The notes under the pieces: generated by a model
What the model was told of the DNA's origin: nothing
What the model saw: only the letters and a program-made list of their open reading frames with translations
Database searches by the model: none
Program-made: the position numbers and the translations under genes
Assembly: GCF_050729195.1 (NCBI RefSeq)
Contig: NZ_JBOHKS010000019.1
Coordinates: 6,032 to 70,031 of the forward strand
Reading direction: 5' to 3'
Length of the DNA: 64,000 nucleotides
Origin: Hypericibacter sp050729195
GTDB taxonomy: Bacteria; Pseudomonadota; Alphaproteobacteria; Dongiales; Dongiaceae
Shown: positions 31,883 through 40,203 of the stretch, piece after piece
Position numbering within the stretch: position 1 is the first letter of the stretch
Layout: the number at the start of each line of letters is the position of its first letter

Positions 31883-32971
31883 ATGAGAAAGATCGGCGTG
31901 ATGGTATGCGGCCATGGCAGCCGCGACGACGAGGCGATCGCGGAGTTCGCCTCGGTCGCGGCCGGCATCGCCCAGCGCCTGCCGCAATATCCGGTCAGCA
32001 GCGGGTTCCTCGAATTCGCGCGGCCGGTCATCCGCGACGGGCTCGACGAGCTGCGCGCGAAAGGCTGCGACCGGATCCTGGCGATCCCGGGGATGCTCTT
32101 CGCCGCCGGCCATGTGAAGAACGACGTGCCGTCGGTCCTCAACGAATATGCCGCGCGTCACGAGGGCCTGACGATCAGCTATGGCCGCGAGCTCGCGGTC
32201 GAAAGCAAGCTCCTCAAGGCCGCCGGCCAGCGCATCGAGGAGGCCGAGCAGCGTTCGCCGAACAAGGTCGCCCGCGAAGACACGCTGCTGATGGTGGTCG
32301 GGCGTGGCACCTCGGATTCCGATGCCAATTCCAACATCACCAAGGTCGCGCGCATGCTATGGGAAGGCATGGGCTTCGGCTGGAGCGAGGTCTGTTACAG
32401 CGGCGTCACCTTCCCGCTGGTCGGCCCCGGCCTCGAGCATGCGGTCAAGCTCGGCTACAAGCGGATCATCGTGTTCCCCTACTTCCTTTTCACCGGCGTG
32501 CTGGTGAAGCGGATCTATCGCGTCACCGACCAGATGGCCGAGCGCCATCCGGAGATCGAGTTCCTCAAGGCCAGCTATCTCAACGACCATCCCTTCGTGC
32601 TGGATTGCTTCGCCGAACGGGTCGAGGAGATCCTGATCGGGCAGAACAACATGAATTGCGGGCTCTGCAAATATCGCGAGCAGGTGCTGGGCTTCGAGGC
32701 CGAGGTCGGGCTGCCGCAGCAGAGCCACCACCATCATGTCGAAGGCATCGGCACCAACAAGGATGCGCCGAATGGTGCGTCGCAAGGCGGCAGCCTGCTG
32801 CCGCTGAAGCCGGTCGCCGACCATCATCACCATGGCGACGGCCATCATCACGACCATGGGCATAGCCACGCTCAGGATCATGGCCATGATCACGGCCATG
32901 CCCATGTGCCGCATCCCCATGCCAATCACCGGCATGGGCCGCAGCGACGCAATCCCGAAGCGCTGGACTGA
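31883..32971 (+). CDS. cbiX: CbiX-type cobaltochelatase with Fe-S motif and His-rich tail
   Basis: A 362-residue long-type sirohydrochlorin cobaltochelatase. The N-terminal half has VMVCGHGSRDDEAIAEFA and MLFAAGHVKNDVPSVL, with the metal-site histidines; the second half repeats the fold (VVGRGTSDSDANSNI, IVFPYFLFTGVLVKRI). A MNCGLCKYR motif (Cys259 and Cys262) can ligate an iron-sulfur cluster. The last 80 residues are His-rich, with clusters at about 284-287 and 313-345, likely for cobalt storage or buffering. This chelatase inserts cobalt early, into sirohydrochlorin. It heads a run of overlapping cob genes. Confidence 0.93.
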   Translation: MRKIGVMVCGHGSRDDEAIAEFASVAAGIAQRLPQYPVSSGFLEFARPVIRDGLDELRAKGCDRILAIPGMLFAAGHVKNDVPSVLNEYAARHEGLTISYGRELAVESKLLKAAGQRIEEAEQRSPNKVAREDTLLMVVGRGTSDSDANSNITKVARMLWEGMGFGWSEVCYSGVTFPLVGPGLEHAVKLGYKRIIVFPYFLFTGVLVKRIYRVTDQMAERHPEIEFLKASYLNDHPFVLDCFAERVEEILIGQNNMNCGLCKYREQVLGFEAEVGLPQQSHHHHVEGIGTNKDAPNGASQGGSLLPLKPVADHHHHGDGHHHDHGHSHAQDHGHDHGHAHVPHPHANHRHGPQRRNPEALD

Positions 32972-33000
32972 GCGGGCGGGCGAGACAGGAACCAAGGGCG

Positions 33001-33648
33001 ATGGCGATCTATCGCTATGAACGCGACCCCCAGGCGATCTATCGGGAGTCCTTCGCGCGCATCGAGGCGGAGGCAGGGCCCGCCCTGACCGCCCTGCCGC
33101 GCGACCTCGCGCGCGTCGCGGTGCGGCTCATCCATGCCTGCGGCATGGCCGACCTGGTCGAGGATCTGGCCGCGACGCCGGATCTGGTCGAGGCGAGCCG
33201 CAAGGCCCTCGCCCACGGCGCGCCGATCCTGTGCGACGCCGCGATGGTAGCTTCGGGCATCATGCGCCGCCATCTGCCGGCTGGCGTCGAGATCGTGGCG
33301 GCGATCGAGTTGCCCGGCGTCAAGGAACGCGCGGTCGAGATCGGCAATACCCGGTCGGCCGCGGCGATGGATCTCTTGGGCGAGCGGCTCGACGGCGCGC
33401 TGGTCGCGATCGGCAATGCGCCGACGGCGTTATTCCGATTGCTCGAGATGATCGAGCTCGACGGCATCAGGCCGGCAGCGATCCTGGGATTTCCCGTGGG
33501 TTTCGTCGGTGCCGCTGAATCCAAGGACGCCTTGATCGCGGCCGATCTCGGCATCCCCTATCTCACTTTGCGCGGTCGTCGCGGTGGCTCTGCTCTGGCG
33601 GCGGCGGCGGTCAACGCGCTGATCCTCCCCGAAGGAGACGCATCATGA
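33001..33648 (+). CDS. cobH: Precorrin-8X methylmutase
   Basis: A 215-residue enzyme (CobH/CbiC) that moves the methyl group from C-11 to C-12 of the corrin ring. The catalytic histidine lies in AVRLIHACGMADLVEDL at about position 43. Other signatures are GAPILCDAAMVASGIMRRHL, TRSAAAMDLLGERLDGALVA and ILGFPVGFVGAAESKDAL. The gene begins 29 bases after cbiX and overlaps cobL by four bases. CobH (metal-free substrate) and CbiC (cobalt substrate) are the same family, so the sequence does not say which form it uses. Confidence 0.95.
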   Translation: MAIYRYERDPQAIYRESFARIEAEAGPALTALPRDLARVAVRLIHACGMADLVEDLAATPDLVEASRKALAHGAPILCDAAMVASGIMRRHLPAGVEIVAAIELPGVKERAVEIGNTRSAAAMDLLGERLDGALVAIGNAPTALFRLLEMIELDGIRPAAILGFPVGFVGAAESKDALIAADLGIPYLTLRGRRGGSALAAAAVNALILPEGDAS

Positions 33649-34850
33649 GCCGCTGGCTCTCGGTCATCGGGCTGACGGAACGTGGGCTCGATGGGCTCAC
33701 GGACGAGGCGCGGGGCCTGATCGACCGAGCCGAGCTCATCGTCGGCGGCGAGCGTCATCTGGCGCTGGTGCCGGCCGGCAAGGCCGAGCGCCAGACATGG
33801 CAGAGCCCGCTGCGGCTTACCATCGAGGAGATCCTTCGCTGGCGGGGGCGTCCGGTGGTGGTGCTGGCCAGCGGCGATCCGATGTGGTTCGGCGTCGGCG
33901 TCACCCTCGCGCGCCGCGTGGCGCAGGAGGAGATGCTGGTGCTGCCGCAGGTCTCGGCCTTCACCCTGGCCGCGGCCCGGCTCGGCTGGTCGCTCTCCGA
34001 CACGGACTGCTTCACCTTGCATGGCAGGCCGCTCGATCTTTTGAACGGTTCGGTGTTTCCAGGCGCCCGACTGCTGATGCTGACCGACGATGGCGCGGCA
34101 CCCGCATTGATCGCGCGGCGACTGACCGAGCTGGGCTATGGTGCCAGCCGCGTGGTGGCGCTCGAACATATGGACGGCCCCGCCGAGGCGGCGATCGAGA
34201 ACCAGGCCGCCGATTGGGGCGACCGGCAGACCGCGGATCTCAACACGGTCGCCGTCGAATGCCGCGCGGAGCCAAGTGTCGCGGTGACGGCCCGGACTCC
34301 GGGGTTGCCGGATGATGCTTTCGCGCATGACGGCCAGCTCACCAAGCGCGAGATCCGCGCGGCGGCGCTGGCGAAGCTGATGCCGCTGCCGGGTGCCCTG
34401 CTATGGGATGTCGGCGCCGGATGCGGCTCGATCGCGATCGAATGGATGCGTGCGGCACGCGGCGCCAGGGCCATCGCCATCGAGAACGAGGTGGAGCGCA
34501 TCGCCTTGATCGAAACCAACATGCGGACTCTTGGAGTGCCGAAACTTCAGATCGTGAAAGGCAAGGCGCCCGCGGCCCTCGACGGGCTGGCGCAGCCGAC
34601 CGCGATCTTCCTCGGCGGCGGCGTCTCGACTGCCGGCCTGATTGAACGTTGCTGGGCGGCGCTACCTTCCGGCGGCAGGCTCGTTGCGCATGCCGTGACG
34701 GTCGAGAGCGAGGCGCGGCTCGCGGGCTTTCGTGCGATCTGCGAGGGCGAGCTGACGCGCATCGCGATCCAGCGCGCCGAGCCGGTCGGACCGCATCTGG
34801 CATGGCGGCCGCTGATGCCGGTGACGCAATTGTCGGCGGTGAAGCCATGA
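33645..34850 (+). CDS. cobL: Precorrin-6Y C5,15-methyltransferase (decarboxylating)
   Basis: A 401-residue fused enzyme. The N domain (CbiE part, about 1-195) has the tetrapyrrole methylase opening WLSVIGLTERGLDGLTDEAR, ASGDPMWFGVGVTLARR and LPQVSAFTLAAARLGWS. The C domain (CbiT part, about 225-395) is a Rossmann methyltransferase with KREIRAAALAKL and the SAM motif LLWDVGAGCGSIAIEWMRAA. It methylates C-5 and C-15 and removes the C-12 acetate carboxyl group. The start overlaps cobH and its stop overlaps cobI, both as ATGA. Confidence 0.95.
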   Translation: MSRWLSVIGLTERGLDGLTDEARGLIDRAELIVGGERHLALVPAGKAERQTWQSPLRLTIEEILRWRGRPVVVLASGDPMWFGVGVTLARRVAQEEMLVLPQVSAFTLAAARLGWSLSDTDCFTLHGRPLDLLNGSVFPGARLLMLTDDGAAPALIARRLTELGYGASRVVALEHMDGPAEAAIENQAADWGDRQTADLNTVAVECRAEPSVAVTARTPGLPDDAFAHDGQLTKREIRAAALAKLMPLPGALLWDVGAGCGSIAIEWMRAARGARAIAIENEVERIALIETNMRTLGVPKLQIVKGKAPAALDGLAQPTAIFLGGGVSTAGLIERCWAALPSGGRLVAHAVTVESEARLAGFRAICEGELTRIAIQRAEPVGPHLAWRPLMPVTQLSAVKP

Positions 34851-35608
34851 ACACCAAGGATGGCTTCGGCACGGTCTGGGGCTTGGGCCTGGGGCCCGGG
34901 GATCCCGATCTGGTGACGATCAAGGCAGCCACGATCCTGAAGCGGGCGGCCGTTATCGCCTATCCGGCCCCCGAAGACGGCGACAGCTTCGCGCGCCAGA
35001 TCGCGGCGCCGCATCTGCCGGGCGGGCAGAAGGAGATCGCCATCCGCATGAATCTGGGCGACGGGGCCTTTCCGAAGGACGACATCTACGACCGCGCCGC
35101 CTCGGCGATCCTGGCGGAATCGAAGGCCGGCCGGGAGGTCGCGGTCTTGTGCGAAGGCGATCCCTTCTTCTATGGCTCGTTCCAATATCTCTATGGTCGT
35201 CTTTCCGGCCGCTGCCCGGTGCGGATCGTGCCGGGAGTTTCCTCGCTCATGGCCTGCGCCGATGCGGCCGGCATGCCACTCACCGCGCGTAACGACGTGC
35301 TGAGCGTGATCCCGGCCCCTCTGCCCGAGGCGGAGATCGCGCGCCGGCTGGAGGATTGCGAAGCGGCCGCCATCATGAAACTCGGCCGGCATCTGGGCAA
35401 AGTTCGCCGGGTGCTGCAGGCGATGGACCTGATCGACCGCACACGTTATGTCGAACGTGCGACGCTCGGCAGTGAGAAAGTCATGGCACTCGCGGAAATG
35501 CATGGCGAAAGCGCTCCTTATTTCTCCATGCTGCTGGTGCATAAGCGGGCGGAGGCCTGGAGCAACCGCTCGATGGCGACGACGGACAATCGGGGAGAGG
35601 CTTCGTGA
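34847..35608 (+). CDS. cobI: Precorrin-2 C20-methyltransferase
   Basis: A 253-residue tetrapyrrole methylase (CobI/CbiL). VWGLGLGPGDPDLVTIKAAT is the SAM-binding loop, VLCEGDPFFYGSFQYLYGRL and IVPGVSSLMACADAAGMPL match the family, and ENA-like specificity loops lie further on. It methylates C-20 of precorrin-2 or of its cobalt form. The ATG overlaps the cobL stop and the stop overlaps the cbiG-cobJ start as GTGA. Confidence 0.95.
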   Translation: MNTKDGFGTVWGLGLGPGDPDLVTIKAATILKRAAVIAYPAPEDGDSFARQIAAPHLPGGQKEIAIRMNLGDGAFPKDDIYDRAASAILAESKAGREVAVLCEGDPFFYGSFQYLYGRLSGRCPVRIVPGVSSLMACADAAGMPLTARNDVLSVIPAPLPEAEIARRLEDCEAAAIMKLGRHLGKVRRVLQAMDLIDRTRYVERATLGSEKVMALAEMHGESAPYFSMLLVHKRAEAWSNRSMATTDNRGEAS

Positions 35609-37458
35609 GCTTGCCGGGGATCGTGCTGCTGACGGCCAATGCGCTGGGTGTTGCCCATCGCATCCGCGACGCGCTGGGCGGGGCGGAGCTGTTCGGCTAT
35701 GCGCCGCGCGTCGAGGCGGTCGACGTCACCTTCTCCGATCTCGAGATGCAGTTGGCCGAGCTGTTCGAGGGCGGCCGCCCCATCATCGGGATCTGTGCCG
35801 CGGGAATCCTGATCCGCAAGCTGGCACCGCTCCTCGACGACAAGCGCAGCGAGCCGCCGGTGATCGCTGTCGCCGAGGATGGCAGCAGCATCGTGCCGCT
35901 CCTCGGCGGGCATCATGGCGCCAATGAGATGGCGCGGCGGATCGCAAGCGCCCTGGGCGGCCATGCGGCGGTGACGACCGCGGGCGATCTGCGCTTCGGC
36001 ATCGGCATCGACGAACCGCCTGAGGGCTGGCGTCTCGGCAATCCCGAGATGGCGAAGCGCATCATGGCCGGATTGCTGGCGGGGGAGCCCGTCCGGCTCG
36101 AGATCGATGCGGCCCGCGACGATGCCGACTGGCTGAAACGCCTGCCGTTCGATGCGCGCGGCCAGCTGGCGATCCGCGCGACGATCAAGACCGAGGCCCC
36201 GCGCGGCGACACGCTTCTGGTCCATCCGGCGACGTTGGTGCTGGGCATCGGTTGCGATCGCGGCGCACCGCCCGAAGAAGCGATCGCGCTGGCGCGCCAG
36301 ACCCTCTCGGGCGCCGGGCTGTCACCGCATTCGGTCGCCTGCGTCGCCTCGATCGCACTCAAGGCCGGCGAGCCCGCGGTTCATGCTGTTGCCGTCTCGC
36401 TGGGCGTGCCGGCACGCTTCTTCCCGGCCGAACGGCTCGAGGCCGAGACGCCGCGTCTCGCCAACCCGTCGGATGTCGTGTTCAACGAGACCGGCTGCCA
36501 TGGCGTGGCCGAGGGCGCGGCCTTGGCCGGCGTGGGCGAGGCCGGCCGCCTGCTGGCGCCCAAGCGCAAGACGGGCCGCGTGACCTGTGCCATCGCCGAG
36601 GCGCCGCGCCTCGTCGATCCGATGCAGCTCGGGCGCGGGCGCGGCAGGCTCGCCATCGTCGGGATCGGCCCGGGCTCGACCGAGAGCCGCACCGCGGGCG
36701 CGGAAGCCGCGCTGCGCGACGCCGAGGAGATCGTCGGCTATGGGCTTTATCTCGACCTGGTGGCGCCGCTGATCGCCGGCAAGACGCGCCATGATTTCCC
36801 GCTGGGCGAGGAGACCGAGCGCGTGCGCAAGGCGCTCGATCTGGCGGCCGAAGGGCGGCATGTGGCGCTGGTGAGCTCGGGCGATGCCGGCATCTATGCG
36901 ATGGGTGCCCTCGTGTTCGAGCTGATCGAGACCGGGGCCAATCCCGATTGGGAACGGATCGAGGTCAAGGGATTGCCGGGCGTGTCGGCGATGCAGGCGG
37001 CGGCCTCGCTCGCAGGGGCGCCGCTGGGCCATGATTTCTGCGCCATCTCGCTGAGCGATCTACTGACGCCTTGGGACGTCATCGAGCGGCGGCTGAAGGC
37101 GGCCGCCGCGGGCGATTTCGTGGTGGCGCTCTATAACCCCGTGTCGCAACGCCGGCGTGACCAGCTGGTGAAAGCGCGGGAGCTCCTGCTCGAGGGTCGG
37201 CCCGGCAGCGTGCCGGTGGTGCTGGCGCGCAATCTGGGGCGCGAGGGTGAGACGGTGACAGTCACGACACTCGAGGCGCTGACGCCCGACCAGGTCGATA
37301 TGTTGACCGTGGTGCTGATCGGGTCGAGTCAAAGTCGTGCGCTGACGCGCCCTGATGGCGGGCAGTGGGTCTATACGCCGCGCGGCTATGCCGCCAAGCG
37401 CGCAACAGATATCCCCGATGCGCCGCCGCTGATCCGCAAGGAAGGGGCCGCGCGATGA
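35605..37458 (+). CDS. cobJ: CbiG-CobJ fusion protein
   Basis: A 617-residue fusion. Residues 1 to about 340 form CbiG: an N-terminal domain with GICAAGILIRKLAPLLDDKR and PLLGGHHGANEMARRIA, and the CbiG/CobE C domain with LGIGCDRGAPPEEAI and SHVACVASI-like sequence. CbiG opens the delta-lactone of cobalt-precorrin-5A. From about 349 on it is CobJ/CbiH, the C-17 methyltransferase that contracts the ring (LAIVGIGPGSTESRTAGAEA, VSSGDAGIYAMGALVFEL, LGHDFCAISLSDLLTPW). CobJ acts just before CobM and CbiG just after it, so the fusion may pass intermediates along. The start is GTG, overlapping cobI. Confidence 0.93.
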   Translation: MSLPGIVLLTANALGVAHRIRDALGGAELFGYAPRVEAVDVTFSDLEMQLAELFEGGRPIIGICAAGILIRKLAPLLDDKRSEPPVIAVAEDGSSIVPLLGGHHGANEMARRIASALGGHAAVTTAGDLRFGIGIDEPPEGWRLGNPEMAKRIMAGLLAGEPVRLEIDAARDDADWLKRLPFDARGQLAIRATIKTEAPRGDTLLVHPATLVLGIGCDRGAPPEEAIALARQTLSGAGLSPHSVACVASIALKAGEPAVHAVAVSLGVPARFFPAERLEAETPRLANPSDVVFNETGCHGVAEGAALAGVGEAGRLLAPKRKTGRVTCAIAEAPRLVDPMQLGRGRGRLAIVGIGPGSTESRTAGAEAALRDAEEIVGYGLYLDLVAPLIAGKTRHDFPLGEETERVRKALDLAAEGRHVALVSSGDAGIYAMGALVFELIETGANPDWERIEVKGLPGVSAMQAAASLAGAPLGHDFCAISLSDLLTPWDVIERRLKAAAAGDFVVALYNPVSQRRRDQLVKARELLLEGRPGSVPVVLARNLGREGETVTVTTLEALTPDQVDMLTVVLIGSSQSRALTRPDGGQWVYTPRGYAAKRATDIPDAPPLIRKEGAAR

Positions 37459-38279
37459 CGGTTCATTTCATCGGGGCGGGTCCAGGCGATCCCGATCTCA
37501 TCACCGTCAAGGGCCGCAAGCTGATCGAGCGCTGTCCGGTGCAGCTCTATGCCGGCTCGCTGGTGCCCGAAGCCGTGGTCGCCTATGCGCCCAAGGATGC
37601 GCTGGTGGTGGATACAGCGCCGCTGACGCTCGACGAGATCGTCGCCTATATGAGGACGGCTCACGAGAGAGGCCAGGATGTGGCGCGGGTCCATTCCGGC
37701 GATCCCTCGATCTATGGCGCGATCGCCGAGCAGATGCGCCGGCTCGACGCGCTCGGCATCGATTACGACGTGACGCCGGGCGTGCCGGCCTTCGCGGCGG
37801 CGGCCGCACTCCTCAAGACCGAGCTCACCTTGCCCGAGGTCAGCCAGACCATCATCATCACCCGCACCGAGGGCAAGGCCTCGCCCATGCCGAAGGGCGA
37901 GGCGCTGGCGGCGCTGGGTGCCTCGCGCGCCACGCTTGCGATCCATCTCTCGGTGCGCAATATCCATCGGGTGGTGTCGGAGCTGACGCCGAATTACGGC
38001 GCCGACTGTCCGGTGGTGGTGGTGTTCCGCGTCGGCTGGCCCGATGCCGCCGTGATCCGCGGCACGCTCGCCACCATTCGCGATCTGGTCAAGGCCAGCA
38101 AGATCACACGCACCGCGCTGATCTTCGTCGGCCGCGTGTTCGAGAACGACTCCTTCTCGGAGAGCCGGCTCTATCATCCCGAGCATCAGCATATCCTGCG
38201 CCCCGGCAAGAAAGCCGCGGCCAAGAAAGCCAAGAACCGGCTCAACACGGCAGGAAAAGAATCAGCAATTCCCGAGTGA
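37455..38279 (+). CDS. cobM: Precorrin-4 C11-methyltransferase
   Basis: A 274-residue tetrapyrrole methylase (CobM/CbiF). TVHFIGAGPGDPDLITVKGR is the SAM loop; QLYAGSLVPEAVVAYAPKDA, ARVHSGDPSIYGAIAEQMRR and TRTEGKASPMPKGEALAAL are diagnostic of CobM. It methylates C-11. The final 20 or so residues are lysine-rich (GKKAAAKKAKNRLNTAGKES) and beyond the usual family end, of unknown role. It overlaps the cbiG-cobJ stop and ends the plus-strand run that began with cbiX. Confidence 0.95.
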   Translation: MTVHFIGAGPGDPDLITVKGRKLIERCPVQLYAGSLVPEAVVAYAPKDALVVDTAPLTLDEIVAYMRTAHERGQDVARVHSGDPSIYGAIAEQMRRLDALGIDYDVTPGVPAFAAAAALLKTELTLPEVSQTIIITRTEGKASPMPKGEALAALGASRATLAIHLSVRNIHRVVSELTPNYGADCPVVVVFRVGWPDAAVIRGTLATIRDLVKASKITRTALIFVGRVFENDSFSESRLYHPEHQHILRPGKKAAAKKAKNRLNTAGKESAIPE

Positions 38280-38339
38280 CGAATCCGATGCTCCTCGCAT
38301 CTTTGTCCCGGACGCCGGCCTCCTGAAGCTGTTGGGCCC

Positions 38340-39104
38340 TCAACGCCGAGGCGATTCGGCCCCATCGAGGACGCGCAGAAGCGCATTGGTGAATTCTCCG
38401 GTCAGAAACTCGGCGGGCCGTGAGTCTCCCAGCTCGGCTGCCAGCGTCGTCATGGTCTCACGGCGGAAATCGACGGGCCGGCCGAGCGCGGTCAGGAAAT
38501 CGCCGACGGCGGCACAAGCGCGGTCGAGGTCCGGCGCGATCCAGAGCGTCGCATGGGCCAAGATGATGCTCAATCCGGGGCGACCGCCGGAGCGCCGCCG
38601 CTGGGCGGTGCCGACGAATTTCCGTCCGCCGATGGCGAGATCGAAGCGGCCGGCACAGAGGCTGCCGGTCACCTCGCCAGCGTCGGTCTCGAGCCCGAAG
38701 CTCCGCGTCGCGAGGCGCAGCGGCGCCAGCAGATGACGGTAAGCTGCCTCGAGCGACCAGAGGTTCGACGCGACGGGATAGACGAACGACAGATTGAGAA
38801 CCCCGGGCATCTGCGGGACCGGCGTGCCGCCCGAAAGCCGGGGGAGGACCGGCCAGCCTCGGGCCTCCATTCCTGCCGCGGCATCGGCAAAGGCGGGAAG
38901 GTCGGTCAAAGGGCGGGGTAGGACGATCGCGCGGGTGGCCTGCCAGATCAGGCAGCTGGACGGCTCGCCGTTGCGGACGCGATCGAGCAGCGCTTCCTCG
39001 GCGCGCAGCCACTCGGCCGTCGAAACGGGATCCCGCTCGATCTGCAACCGCCAGCGCCCGACGCCGGGCGGCGTTGGTTCCGCGGGCGGATCAGGAGACA
39101 TCAT
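38340..39104 (-). CDS. Lipoate-protein-ligase-like (LplA/LipB fold) protein
   Basis: A 254-residue protein of the biotin/lipoate protein ligase fold. LIWQATRAIVLPRPLTDLPA, RGWPVLPRLSGGTPVPQMPG and LNLSFVYP correspond to the lipoate-binding loop, and LAIGGRKFVGTAQRRRSGGR carries the conserved lysine. The usual RRxSGGGAVxHD loop is altered to RLSGGTPVPQMPG, so the donor may differ or activity may be weak. Its ATG overlaps the stop of an upstream gene for a shortened lipoyl-like domain, an obvious candidate partner. The cassette sits between cobM and cobK with no clear B12 connection. Confidence 0.75.
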   Translation of the reverse strand: MMSPDPPAEPTPPGVGRWRLQIERDPVSTAEWLRAEEALLDRVRNGEPSSCLIWQATRAIVLPRPLTDLPAFADAAAGMEARGWPVLPRLSGGTPVPQMPGVLNLSFVYPVASNLWSLEAAYRHLLAPLRLATRSFGLETDAGEVTGSLCAGRFDLAIGGRKFVGTAQRRRSGGRPGLSIILAHATLWIAPDLDRACAAVGDFLTALGRPVDFRRETMTTLAAELGDSRPAEFLTGEFTNALLRVLDGAESPRR

Positions 39105-39304
39105 TCGATCAGGGCGACCTCTGTTCCACGGCGGAAAGGCACATCCTGTCCGACCAGGATGCGCAATATACCTGCTGCGGGCGCCGTCAGATCATAAGAA
39201 GTCTTCTCCACCATCACCTCGGTGGCAGAAAATCCCAGTCGAGAGGTTGCAACCCGGGCCCGCTCCGGCGCATGATTCGCCGGCTCGGGGGATGAATTTG
39301 TCAT
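39101..39304 (-). CDS. Shortened lipoyl/biotinyl-like domain protein
   Basis: A 67-residue open frame whose second half reads VMVEKTSYDLTAPAAGILRI followed by LVGQDVPFRRGTEVALIE, the C-terminal half of a lipoyl hammerhead with a candidate acceptor lysine in EKTSYD. SRLGFSATE just before it matches the domain's first strand, but the roughly 25 residues normally between are missing, as if deleted. It overlaps the lipoate-ligase-like gene by four bases. The only ATG lies in a CATG shared with the opposite-strand dehalogenase-like gene, so a downstream start or a non-functional gene is possible. Confidence 0.5.
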   Translation of the reverse strand: MTNSSPEPANHAPERARVATSRLGFSATEVMVEKTSYDLTAPAAGILRILVGQDVPFRRGTEVALIE

Positions 39305-40184
39305 GTTCGAAGGTTTTCAGGCGCGACGCATCAAAACGTCGAACGCCGAGATTGCGGTCAAGACGGGCGGCCATGGGCCCGCCCTGTTGCTCCTGCACGG
39401 CTACCCGCAGACTCACGCGATCTGGCACAAGGTGGCGCCGGCGCTGGCCGACCGTTTCTCGCTCGTGATCCCCGATCTGCGTGGCTATGGCGACAGCATC
39501 GGCCCCAAGCCCGACCCCGAGCATCTGAATTATTCGAAGCGGGCCATGGCGCGCGACATGATCGAGATCATGGACGCGCTGGGCCAGCCGCGCTTTCGCT
39601 TAGGGGGGCATGACCGCGGCGCCCGCGTCGCCTATCGCCTGGCGCTCGATTTCCCCGAACGGGTCAAGAAGCTCGCGATCCTCGATATCGTGCCGACGGT
39701 CGAAACCTGGGAACAGATGGGATGGGAATCGGCGCTCGCCACCTATCACTGGCCGTTCCTGGCGGTGCCGGCCCCCGTGCCGGAGAAGATGATCGGCAGC
39801 GACCCGCTCTTCTATATGCACCATCTGCTGCAGCGCTGGGCGGGGAAGAAGGACTGCTTCGATCCCGAAGCGATCGCCGCCTACGAGGCGAGCTTCGCCA
39901 AGCCGTCGGTGGTCGAGGCCACCTGCGAGGATTATCGCGCGGGCGCCGGCTGCGACCGCGAGCATGATCTGGCGGACCGCAAGGCCGGCCGCAAGATCCA
40001 ATGCCCGCTGCTGGTGATCTGGGGCGCCGACTATCTCAAGGACAAGATCGCCTCGCCGGCCGAGATCTGGAAGAAATGGGCAAGCGACGTCCGCGAGGTG
40101 CCGCTCAAATGCGGCCATTTCATCGCCGAGGAGGAGCCCGAGGCCTGCGCCAAGGCGATGCGGGAGTTCTTCACGAACGGGTGA
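39303..40184 (+). CDS. Alpha/beta hydrolase, haloacetate dehalogenase-like
   Basis: A 293-residue alpha/beta hydrolase. MFEGFQARRIKTS and LLLLHGYPQTHAIWHKVAPA, IPDLRGYGDSIGPKPD are the family opening with the oxyanion HG motif. The nucleophile elbow is LGGHDRGARVAY with Asp, as in haloacetate and fluoroacetate dehalogenases, and the catalytic histidine is in LKCGHFIAEEEPEA near the C terminus. These residues support dehalogenase-type chemistry, but many relatives have other substrates. The ATG lies in the same CATG as the opposite-strand lipoyl-like frame. Confidence 0.85.
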   Translation: MFEGFQARRIKTSNAEIAVKTGGHGPALLLLHGYPQTHAIWHKVAPALADRFSLVIPDLRGYGDSIGPKPDPEHLNYSKRAMARDMIEIMDALGQPRFRLGGHDRGARVAYRLALDFPERVKKLAILDIVPTVETWEQMGWESALATYHWPFLAVPAPVPEKMIGSDPLFYMHHLLQRWAGKKDCFDPEAIAAYEASFAKPSVVEATCEDYRAGAGCDREHDLADRKAGRKIQCPLLVIWGADYLKDKIASPAEIWKKWASDVREVPLKCGHFIAEEEPEACAKAMREFFTNG

Positions 40185-40203
40185 ATGGCGCCGGCGTGGG
40201 CGC

